A stretch of 64,000 bases of DNA. It comes from Nereocystis luetkeana (taxonomy: Eukaryota; Sar; Phaeophyceae; Laminariales; Laminariaceae). A program made the translations under genes and the position numbers. The DNA is taken from NCBI GenBank assembly GCA_031213475.1, contig JARUPZ010000004.1, forward strand, positions 5,713,169 through 5,777,168, written 5' to 3'. Under the pieces are notes generated by a model that was not told the origin of the DNA, did not search any database, and worked only from the letters and a program-made list of their open reading frames with translations. This document shows, one piece after another, positions 43,519 to 64,000 of the stretch (the first letter of the stretch is position 1; every line of letters begins with the position of its first letter).

Positions 43519-44300
43519 GGAGCGATACGCGAAGGACACCTACCAAAGGGGTATATTTGCTGAGGGGGTGGAACGAGCAGGAGGCAAGGGAGGCGGGGCG
43601 GGGGCGGGGGGGGGGGGAGTAGGGAAGGACACCTGCCAAAAGGATACATTTTGCTGAGGGGGTGGAACGAACAGGGGGCTAGAGGGGAGGAGGGGGGGGG
43701 GATACGCGAAGGACACCTGCCAAAAGGATACATTTTGCTGAGGGGGTGGAACGAACAGGGGGCTAGAGGGGAGGAGGGGGGGGGGGAGATACGCGAAGGA
43801 CACCTGCCAAAAGGATACATTTTGCTGAGGCGGCGGAACGGACAGGGGGCTAGAGGGGAGGAGGGGGGGGGGGGGATACGCGAAGGACACCTGCCAAAAG
43901 GATACATTTTGCTGAGGGGGTGGAACGAACAGGAGGCAAGGGAGGCGGGGCGGGGGCGGGGGGGGGGGGAGTAGGGAAGGACACCTGCCAAAAGGATACA
44001 TTTTGCTGAGGGGGTGGAACGAACAGGGGGCTAGAGGGGAGGAGGGGGGGGGGGATACGCGAAGGACACCTGCCAAAAGGATACATTTTGCTGAGGGGGT
44101 GGAACGAACAGGGGGCTAGAGGGGAGGAGGGGGGGGGGGAGATACGCGAAGGACACCTGCCAAAAGGATACATTTTGCTGAGGGGATGGAACGAACAGGG
44201 GGCTAGAGGGGAGGAGGGGGGGGGGGGATACGCGAAGGACACCTGCCAAAAGGATACATTTTGCTGAGGGGGTGGAACAAACAGGGGGCAGGAGGGGGGG
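43519..44300. repeat. G-rich satellite, nine units of 84-94 bases
   Basis: Units start at 43531, 43624, 43708, 43795, 43882, 43976, 44061, 44148 and 44234 (anchor GAAGGACACCTGCCAAAAGG). Each has a conserved half (GGATACATTTTGCTGAGGGG) and a G-run half of variable length. Units 1 and 5 share a GGAGGCAAGGGAGGCGGGGC variant, hinting at a higher-order period of four or five units. Every minus-strand frame is open across the array (PPPSSPLAP-type), a by-product of C-runs. Confidence 0.95.
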
Positions 44301-44306
44301 AGGGGG

Positions 44307-44436
44307 GTGTTCAGTATCATGCATGGCTGTAGTCGTATCACCATAGACCCTCGCATCCCTGCAATACCGTGGTGGAGCACGTCAGTTTTTCACCGACCAG
44401 GTAGACATTTCTTGCACCAAGCGCGAATCGCCGTGA
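44307..44436 (-). repeat. Dispersed repeat family E, copy 2
   Basis: Reverse orientation. It includes CATGCATGGCTGTAGTCGTA and TGCACCAAGCGCGAATCGCC. It begins directly at the edge of the G-rich satellite and ends in another G-run. Confidence 0.75.
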
Positions 44437-44439
44437 GGG

Positions 44440-47400
44440 GGGGGGGGCGGGGGGGAGGGGGCGATGTCAACACCTGCTGCATGCTGCAAGGTCCCACGTG
44501 CAAGACCCTGCGAGCGATCGCACCTACACGTAACACACAAGCGGGAATGACACCCCCCTGCCCCACACCTCTCGCGGCAGCCAGAGGGACTCACCGGGTG
44601 GGTTCATGCTTGATGGTCAATGGAATCTCGAGCGCAATCGTCGACACTCCGGGGGAGGGCGACCTGTCAAACTGTTTACATGGTTCGCCCTCATTGCGCG
44701 GTACCACACATGCCCCCCGATGGGGTGTAGAGTGTTTTGTGTCCTTCCCTATTGCCTGACTACGAGTAGGGGTCCAACGCGCCGTAGACCCCGGTGGCGG
44801 AACGCAGTATTTTTATATTTAGGATGATGGCACTGCTGTGCCACTGTAGTTCATGCTTGCATGTGTGCTCTGAGTCTATGCAAATCAATTCGCGCCGGTT
44901 TGGGGCTTGGCAGGCTTATTGGGCGTTTGCGTGGGCTCTGATAGGGATCGAACAGTGCTCCTACTGTGTACGAAGTATACCTGGTATACAGTACTACGGA
45001 AAAGCTGCGCCTCAACTGTTACTCTTCTGCCGTTGTGATGCGAAATTCCAGGTACAATATGTGGGTCCAACTTGTTCCCTGTGGGGCTGAATCATAACGG
45101 CACACCAAACCTCCAGACGGCGTGACATACAAGGTCAACCACGGCCCGATCCCCCGATCCCTTCGATATTACCTCCCAGATTGTCCTTTCCAGCTCATAT
45201 ACTACCCCTGCCACACCCCAGCTCCCCTAGCCGGTCTTCCTGACGCCCTGACCGCGCCGCCGCTTGCGGCTCCCCCAGTGTATGATGTCGAAATCGTGGC
45301 TATCTCACCATGAAGTCCAGCAAGCAGCAGCCCGTGCCGTCTCAGTCCGGCGACCGTCCCCCAGGAGCTGACCGGTCTGCTCGCTGGCTCTCTCTTCCTC
45401 TAGCTTCGTTCCCGGTTTAGTCACACGTATCACACTGGTTGATAAGCAGCCTCAGCTGCTTAACCGGTGGAGCTTGCAGCTGCCCGTACTCTTCCCAGCA
45501 TGTGATGTACTTGTACAGTAGTCTGCCGTGCAATATTATCGTTTGTTCGTAAACCGAACGCGGTGCGAGAGGTTCACAGGCTGGGAATTATTGTAGCTGA
45601 GACCTTCGATTACTGCTGTGGCTGCGGCCGACCAGTTACTCGTCTCCCTCTCAACCCAACTCGCGGGAACCTAATTGCAGAATCGGTCTCGAGAGCTCAA
45701 GCCCAGGCGGGATCAAGTCGGTGTGACATGCAGGATCAGAGTAGTCGTCGTTTTTTTTCAATGCACAGCAGTCGAGAAAAACAAGCCGGGGGCGCGAAGG
45801 CATGCTTCCCGGCGTTTCCCCGAGTTTCCGACATGCATGCGCGTATTCGGGCTGAGGTTCTCTTTCACCGGCTAGGCGCTCAGCGATCAATTGGTTATAT
45901 CTGGGCCACTCTTTTATTAATACAAGGTCTGGCACATCATCGGGCACATTATTATCGACGTTGAATCTTGATTCTGCCACCGAACGGGCGGCACATTATG
46001 GGCGTGCCTGCCGAAATGGCGGTCTTTTCACCCGAGCGGTGCTGTCAGCCTGCGTACTGCCGTCCGCCAGAAACGAACGGGTTCGTCTCCTTTCTCGAAT
46101 CTGGGCTATAGAGGTGGCAGCTCTCTTGGCAACGTTTTGTCGAAGGGCGGAGGTCGGACGGGTTGCTCGCTAGAGGGCGGGGGGGGGGGCGGGGCGGGGG
46201 GGGGTAAGTTTCTTGAAAAGGTGAGGAACAGAGGTTCTAAATCCAACCTCGCGGACGCAGTCTTCGGCAACCGAGTCGCAGGCGCGCGACGTTCAAGCTG
46301 GTGGTCATGTGTCACAGAGCACGCGTTCGTCGTTTTCGAAAACTCCCCCTCGCACGTGAAACAATCCGTGAAACAATCTACAGCAGCAGCGCAGGGCGAC
46401 TTCAGTACGATGCGATACAAGGATGTCAGCGTCCACTCAGTCAGACGGCACCCCCATCGCGTGCAGGCAGCTACACGGAAAGGTAATCTCGCATATTTAC
46501 TGGCAAAATAAAAAAACTACCAGGTACATCCGTTCCAACATTATTCCGTTTGGTCGTTTTAGTATTGAATAGTTCTCGGACTGGTAGGACCGCGAAGTGA
46601 TTTCCTAAGAGTTCTACGCGTAGATTTATTTTTGCTTTTGACGCGTGACGTCAAGGAGCGAGGTGAGGCAACAACAAAAACGCTCGTGCTGCTCGAGGGG
46701 AGGCATGAGCTCCGCTGGGAGGGAGGGAGGAAGGAAGCCGGTGCCCCGAAAGACATATTCGAAAAAAAGGCTGAGCACAGACAAACTAAACAAGAGCAAA
46801 TCCCCCAAGTTAAAAATTGAAGAAACAAACAAAAAATGATGGATACCTGATACCTGCTTCGCGGGACTGCCTTGTTGCGGTCTGTTGCTGATCGCACGTG
46901 TAAATGATTTTCATTCCGTTGGTGATGGCTGATATTCTTCGTACCAGTACGACAAGGCGGTGCTACGGGGGGGGTGTGATAGCATGATTGGTGTGCAAGG
47001 CCAATCTTGGGGGGCTACCGCTCACGATTCTTGCCGCGGGCTTCGCCTCGGGCGCTTGACTCTATCCCAACAATACACCCCTAGCCTTCGAATCCTTCCT
47101 CCTCCTCCTCCTCCTCCTCCTCTGTTGGCTTCGAGGGCGTGTTCAACCAAAAGGCCATGCCGACGGAGACAGTCAGACCGTTCATCGCTTGCCTTTGTGT
47201 CGGAGGCAAGGAGCACCGTCGGGGGGGGGGGTGGATGGCGTCAGGCGTAAACGCCCCGGGAGGCGAAACTGGAAGGACACAGCCCGATGGCATACTGTAC
47301 TGGTACTGCTGTATGCTCGATGGTACTTCATGGCATGGCATGGCATTCTTGGTGAGTAGGGGGCTGGCTGGTGTGACGTCCCCGGGGGCCTTCACAAAAT

Positions 47401-47840
47401 CGCCCTCGGATCTCCGCTTTTAATATCTCCGCGTCAAGTTTCTATAATTGTCTGAGATATTTATTCCAGACAGAAGCCTAATCGTAAACGCTTGAAACAT
47501 TCGTTGGGTCAATGGTTCCATGCCTTTGTTGGCTCATTCATGCCCTCCCTGGTTGCGTCGGCCCATGGAAAAAAAAAAAAAAAAAAAAAGGAAAGTTGTC
47601 GGTACGCTTGATCGTTCGCTCCATGTCTTTGCTCATCCGTTTATTCGACTGTCTAATCCATGACTTCCTCCCTTTGTTCCTTCCTTCCTTCCTTCCTTCC
47701 TTCCTTCCTTCCTTCCTTCCTTCTTTCGTTCGTTAAATTCCGTTGATCTGCCTTCCTCGAATTCCTGATTCCAACCATGTGCTCGCTCGCTGGGAGGTGT
47801 TCTCCGTAGCATATCCGTATCAGCTACTGCTTTGATACAG
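44440..47840. other. Intergenic, downstream of adenylosuccinate lyase
   Basis: Contains G-runs (44438-44460, 46180-46204), a CCT run (47098-47121), a poly-A run (47571-47589) and a (TTCC)n run (47677-47722). Open frames up to 150 codons (for example 44307-44759) start inside repeat copies and are not supported. Confidence 0.4.
47677..47722. repeat. (TTCC)n microsatellite
   Basis: About eleven TTCC units, 120 bases beyond the stop codon of the adenylosuccinate lyase gene. Confidence 0.95.
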
Positions 47841-47843
47841 GTA

Positions 47844-59323
<11,480 letters not shown>

Positions 59324-59937
59324 TGGTTCCAGGCTTTTCTTCCTCACGGAAATAACAAACAAAAAAAGGTGCTCTCCCGAGACGCTGACGAAGAGTGATT
59401 CAAAAAAACATTTGCACAACCAGAATATACCACGGTGGTCATGGTTGCGCGGATACGCACCATGAAATAATAGCACAGAGGCGTGAAAGGTGGAGCAAGG
59501 GGACAGGGGACGCGGGACAGGGGGCAAGTCAAGAAAACACAAGAAAGCGAAAGGGGGAAGGAAAGGTAGGGAAGAGTGGTCGAAGGGACGGGAGGAAGGG
59601 GGTAGAACAAAGAAGGAGGGAGAGGGGGCGAGGGGGGGGGGGGGGGGCAAAAACGGGCAAGGGGGAAGGGGGGAAGGGGGGGGGGGGGGCAAAAACGGGC
59701 AAGGGGGAAGGGGGGGAAGGGGCAAGAGGGGGGGGGAGGGGTGGCAAGAGAGGGGGGGGGGGGAGGGGACGAAGGGGGGGGGGGGGGGGGGCGGGTGAGC
59801 AACTGCGAGGCGTTGTGCGTCGAGAACGCAAATCGAAGTATAACGTGAACAGTGGGACACACTGGGCAGGGCAAGGAATGGGAGATGAGAATGTAAGAAT
59901 GGTGAAAAAGAGGAGGGTGTGGTGAGGGAGGGACGGA

Positions 59938-60003
59938 GGTAGGGAGGGAGGGAGGGAGGGAGGGAGGGAGGGAGGGAGGGAGGGAGGGAGGGAGGGAGGG
60001 GGG
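59938..60003. repeat. (GGGA)n microsatellite
   Basis: About 16 units. The surrounding 59.5-60.0 kb is G-run rich and open in several frames for that reason. Confidence 0.95.
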
Positions 60004-60246
60004 GCTGAACCACCTGGAAGGCGTTGCGGGTGCCAAGGTAGGTGTCACGGTAAGCCCTGGAGGTAATAAAGCACGGCCGGGCGCGTTGACGCATACGCCA
60101 GTCAGTTTTTTCTCTAGAATGAGGAACGATGCTTTTGGTTGTGCTTGGTTCGCACCGGCCAAATAAAAAGGATAACACTCTCTTCGTGATTAGGAAACAC
60201 CTTTTGCGCGTTTTCACGTTTTCAGTGTGTCCCTCTTCTCGTCAGA

Positions 60247-60864
60247 ATGAGCGAGATGTGCAGCGGACGGAACTACGAACGCAACAGAGGCAAACGTAAC
60301 GGGGTTTTGCGCGAGCATGGAGTGCCCTTCCCGACCCCGGCGTCGTCCCACGTACGTACGTACGTACGAAAGGCGAGAGCCGGCTTTCTCGGGATGGACG
60401 CCATTGATACTTACTGGTACTGTATTAACATCGTACCAATGTCTGGGGGTATAAGACCGTTTTTAGTATGGCCCTGGTGGGAAAAAATATCACCGGGTGT
60501 GTACGTAGCCCCGCGCCCCCGTGGCAATACTACCGTGTACGACGCAAGATTATCACACACCCCCAGGGCGAAATTCCGCGACGAGTTTATACGAAAGCGA
60601 GGGGGGGGGCGGGCGCACGCACGCACGCACGCAACCAAAATGGTGGCGCTGGGCAGTGCCTCGTCGAGGGGAGAGCTCTCCAAAAGGCGCATGGCTCGGC
60701 GTTCGCACCCTCCCTCTCCGTTGTCGAGCAAACATCCTCTTGAAGAAACGCGTCCCAGGGGGGGGTGTGCTGTCGCTAGCGTGTGCGTTACACCGTACGG
60801 CTCAGTGAAGCATCAGGGACACAGCAAGAGGCGCAAACACACGTGCACCCCTACGTATCTATAA
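60247..60864 (+). CDS. Unsupported open frame of 205 codons
   Basis: Lies head to head with ADSL. It includes (TACG)n and (CACG)n microsatellite stretches translated in frame. No splice sites, domain or codon pattern supports it, and two other plus frames are partly open. Probably chance in GC-rich sequence. Confidence 0.15.
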   Translation: MSEMCSGRNYERNRGKRNGVLREHGVPFPTPASSHVRTYVRKARAGFLGMDAIDTYWYCINIVPMSGGIRPFLVWPWWEKISPGVYVAPRPRGNTTVYDARLSHTPRAKFRDEFIRKRGGGRAHARTHATKMVALGSASSRGELSKRRMARRSHPPSPLSSKHPLEETRPRGGCAVASVCVTPYGSVKHQGHSKRRKHTCTPTYL

Positions 60865-60869
60865 AGCGG

Positions 60870-61230
60870 TGTTTTAAATAAAGTCCGTGCACTCGTAGTT
60901 GGCTCTACAACTTTTGGCTACGGTAAAAACGCTTTCGGGTTTTGCAGTGATTTGGGGCATTATTTTGGGAACAAACATAGCACGAGACATTTTTTTTGTG
61001 CCCTCCCCTTCCTCTCGCCCGTCGCACAAGCTTTCGACACGCACCATTTCGATCGGAGTACTATAGTAGCAATATACATTCTACCCACTGCAGCATACTC
61101 ATGAGATCTATGTATTGTACCAGTCAGTAGTATCCGTACTTGGGACGGTTCACGTGTATATATGAAATGCACTCTCTTTTTTTCAGAACTCTTCGCGGGT
61201 CAGGACCCGACCCGAGGATCTGGTCAAGAA
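60870..61230. other. No feature seen
   Basis: Mixed-composition sequence between the open frame and the GGGTC element. Nothing recognisable on either strand. Confidence 0.4.
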
Positions 61231-61239
61231 AATTGTAAA

Positions 61240-61372
61240 AACCTCGGGTCAGGTCGGGTCGGGTCAGGAGGTTTTCAACCTCTAACGGGTCGGGCTGGGT
61301 CGGGTCACCCTTACCCGACCCGACCCGACCCGACCCGACCCGACCCGCGAGGTTTGACCCGACCCGTGAACA
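61240..61372. repeat. GGGTC element (family G), second copy
   Basis: A short GGGTC array, then GGAGGTTTTCAACCTC (hairpin), GGGTCACCCTTACCCGACCC and GACCCGCGAGGTTTGACCCG. The order matches 1505-1778, but the pentamer array is much shorter. Confidence 0.75.
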
Positions 61373-61424
61373 GCCCTGCAATGTTCGGGCATGCATTGGT
61401 AACCTCTTCCCTCCAGGCCGCGGG

Positions 61425-61560
61425 GCGCAAGCGCTTCCATCAAAGAAACTTTCGGGAGTAAGATTCGAACCCGTGTCCTGCCGACGACGCCCAACGTGAA
61501 CAGGTGGTACCTACTAAGCTATACTGTAGGGGCAAAAGACCGATCGATTACCCAGCCCAC
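61425..61560 (-). mobile_element. tRNA-derived SINE (family T), most complete copy
   Basis: Read on the minus strand: leader GGCTGGGTAATCGATCGGTC, then GCCCCTACAGTATAGC. The A box is TAGCTTAGTAGG (61510-61521) and the B box GGGTTCGAATCT (about 61461-61473). A tail GAAAGTTTCTTTGATGGAAG follows. Box spacing is about 38 bases, near the tRNA norm, but the arms do not pair as a tRNA. Confidence 0.75.
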
Positions 61561-61806
61561 GGGTACTCCTCGAGAGTAATACCTGGTACAATGTAAGTGC
61601 TACTTATACCAATGCACTACCAGGCAGGTATGAGAGTATGATATTAATAGTTCAAAGTGTTTTGTAGTGTTACTACCTGTACATAAGAGTGTCGAGTACG
61701 GCAGTAGCAGCTTAGACTACCGCCGCCGCAGTATCATACTACAGTAGACTACTGCCGTATCATCACGTACGGATTACGTAGAATTTAGGCGATGGGTTGA
61801 TATGAT

Positions 61807-61807
61807 T

Positions 61808-61861
<54 letters not shown>

Positions 61862-61862
61862 C
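61807..61862. repeat. (CAA)n microsatellite
   Basis: About 18 CAA/ACA units. Confidence 0.97.
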
Positions 61863-62248
61863 TACGGCGAGTTTATGTGAAGAGCACGCACATATACTAG
61901 CACATATGCCAGCACTCGATATCGAAGTACATGTTGTGTCCCGCACATGTCTCACGCTCCTCTCTCCTCTGCCTGTCGACAGGCGTCGTGAACGTGGTTG
62001 TTTTTTCTTCGTTTTTTTGTTCTGCAGTACGAACACCATTAATAACAGAACGGCATGCCGTTCCCACCGAAAGAAAAAAGGGGGCGTATTGTACGATGCG
62101 GTATTGCAGCCTGCCGGTATACTGGTATACAGCAGCAGCAGTGGTCGTTAGACCTATGCCAGTGGAAACGCAAAACTCCAATCAAAATATTGAATTCCAA
62201 AGACACCCGTCAGAATATTTCGGGTACAGCTTGCTGTTGGCACCTTCC

Positions 62249-62345
62249 TTAGCCCCTTTAGAACCGCAGTCCCGTTTTGGGGGCAAACCACTCAAATTCC
62301 AAGTATTTTGCCCCCAAAACGGGACTGCGGTCCTAAAAGGGTTAA
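62249..62345. mobile_element. TTAA-type hairpin MITE (family C)
   Basis: TTAG on the left and TTAA on the right. The arms are CGCAGTCCCGTTTTGGGGGC and GCCCCCAAAACGGGACTGCG, a perfect 20-base pairing with a compensated change (A to G in one arm, T to C in the other) relative to the 14877 copy. Confidence 0.9.
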
Positions 62346-62399
62346 AACGGAAAGTTCCAAACTTTAGGACAACCCCGAAAAAAACAATTATGGGGCCGA

Positions 62400-63530
62400 T
62401 GTTGGGCCAAGATCGGCTTCAGAAGAGCTCGGGCGGATGTTTGGTTCGAAGCGGCGAGATCCCGAGTCCTCGACAGACATCGATCGACAAAACAAACGAC
62501 TGCGTCATGAAGTAATTCTGAACGGAGTGCGCTCGTTAGGGGTTCCGACCCACCCTAGGGTCACCGTGTTCCCACAATGGCCGGTGTCATGTGGCGGGAG
62601 CTGGCCAGGCGTATGATAAAATACAATTGGCCGCTGGTGTGCACAAAACAGATGACAAAAAATATCGATCAGTCTCGACTGACAAAAAGTAGAATTATTT
62701 TTCGGGTTCGGGCGGATACCGTACGACGCCGCCGGCAAGCTCTCGCCTCCTAGACCATGCATCCACCTGATATCTCCGAAGGGCCGTCATCTAAAATTGT
62801 TGGCCATGCCCGTCTATTCTATTCTATGTCGAGATCGAGCGTCTATCGTCGCACGAGCTGATTTTTATACGTAAGCGTGTTGACAATTTGCCACGAGAAA
62901 AAACAAATTGCGCCGCCTCCAGCCGATAGACAAAAAACAAACAAACAAACAAACAGTTTTTCCCTTCTTTCCCGCAGCGGCGGTAGGAGGACATTTTCGG
63001 CTGTTCCTTGAAGGAAATCTTTTCGAAAGATCAAAAATTGGCTTCGCGTTTCCATTGGCATAGGTCTTCCTGCTGCCACCTTACACCCAGTTCGGCAGCA
63101 AGTCTCTACGTAAGAAACAATTTTTTAGACCGGTGTTCAGAAAATTGTACTATTAATAATACGTCAGCTGTGAGCACGACCGATCCAAATGGTTGAAAGT
63201 CAACTTTGCAAAGCTGCGTGATACGTCAGACACGCTCCAAGCTGCGTCCTGGAGAGCTCTACGCTCTACACAAACAGAGTAGTGAAAAGCTGAACAGGTA
63301 CGTGCTGCTAGTACGTAAAAGGTTCTGCTGTGCTTCGTATAACATGGTCTTGACCTGGTATACAAGCAGCTGCACGAGAAAGTACCGGTACTGCTGTAGC
63401 TCTTATGTTCAGCACGCGTATCATGCTAATCTTCCAGCTATTAATAGTACCCTGCTCTCGTGTTGGCCCGGCTTCTGCTCTCATACTGCTGCCGTGCGCA
63501 ACTACGGGCTCACGACAACACTACCTGGTA
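62400..63530. other. Region without a gene; short inverted repeat
   Basis: GACCTATGCCAGTGGAAACGC at about 62150 and the reverse complement of about 63040-63080 (GACCTATGCCAATGGAAACG) form an inverted pair 0.9 kb apart that brackets this stretch. Open frames are short. Confidence 0.35.
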
Positions 63531-63535
63531 TTAAT

Positions 63536-63600
63536 ATTACGGGGGGCCATAGTAAACAGGACCTATGTTACACTATATACTTGGTCTATAATCCGTTCAG
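63536..63600. mobile_element. TA-flanked MITE (family B), left half only
   Basis: ATTACGGGGGGCCATAGTAA then ACAGGACCTATGTTACAC; the right half is missing. Confidence 0.7.
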
Positions 63601-64000
63601 AGTTGGTCGAGCTAGGCGCGGCAACGTGTGTATGCACACCGGGCCATGGAACCGTAAAGAACCGTAACGGTTGTTGTTGTTTTTTTAGTTCTACCTAACG
63701 AAATCCAACTCTACGAGGACTCGTAGGCAGAATGTGCCTGTGCACAGCAGCAACGTCCGGGTGGTGTCCCTGAGCCATGCTGCAGGTTGGTGGTACCGTA
63801 AGGCCCACCCTCCTGCTGATGAGGGAACGGCGACGCAGGAGAAGCTCTGCTGTAGATGTCGTACAGCTGTAGTTGGTGGTGGCACTCGGTTACGAGAAGA
63901 TCTGTTGGACACACATGTCAGGTTGTAGATTTTCGTCTTCAAATTACGCCGAATTTCGAGTTGGGGAACCGGGAAACTCACAACGAAATCGAGTGCGTGT

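Noticed and set aside
43497..44380. Proline-rich minus-strand proteins (about 170 codons)
   Set aside because: All three minus frames are open because of C-runs in the satellite; unit lengths of 84-94 bases are not multiples of three.
46137..46511. Plus-strand frame rich in Gly near 46.2 kb
   Set aside because: Starts in a G-run and shows no domain or splice evidence.

Overview
ORGANISM. This is eukaryotic nuclear DNA. It holds one clearly recognisable housekeeping gene, adenylosuccinate lyase, cut into 11 small exons by 10 GT-AG introns of roughly 350 to 2,630 bases. It also holds a decayed non-LTR retrotransposon, several short dispersed repeat families and a very high load of micro- and minisatellites. 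Together with a possible heterokont-type presequence near 6.3 kb, this would fit a large-genome alga such as a brown alga (Phaeophyceae). That placement is inference; no sequence search could be run. LAYOUT. 1-5.5 kb: repeats and simple sequence, no gene seen. 6.2-10.4 kb: two phase-compatible plus-strand candidate exons of one small gene, with tRNA-derived SINE fragments nearby. 10.4-14.3 kb: repeats. 14.3-15.5 kb: three good-looking plus-strand coding exons of an unidentified gene. 17.1-18.2 and 23.0-24.6 kb: an unusual degenerate CCATGG-rich satellite. 18.8-22.9 kb: a minus-strand LINE (endonuclease plus reverse transcriptase) killed by two frameshifts and a stop codon. 25.5-38.5 kb: the most unusual part, a plus-strand array of small phase-0 cassette exons of 26 or 28 codons. 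Part of it is amplified as a 1,580-base tandem duplication, some copies are inverted, and exons that appear to encode membrane segments follow. 38.5-43.5 kb: eroded open frames of unknown origin. 43.5-44.3 kb: a G-rich satellite of about 87 bases per unit. 47.8-59.3 kb: the adenylosuccinate lyase gene on the minus strand, its introns full of MITEs, SINE-like copies and microsatellites. 59.4-64 kb: simple sequence, a GGGTC element, a SINE, a MITE and no convincing gene. HOW THE PARTS RELATE. The adenylosuccinate lyase gene is complete and its reading frame is intact across all ten junctions (498 predicted residues), so it is probably functional. The cassette-exon locus is unrelated to it. It looks like a receptor-like or surface-protein gene growing by exon duplication, with part of the array already decayed. 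The dispersed families (a TA-flanked MITE, a TTAA-flanked hairpin MITE, a tRNA-derived SINE, an A-tailed repeat and an unclassified repeat) recur in both intergenic DNA and introns. One TTAA insertion can be read against empty copies of the same site inside the tandem array.
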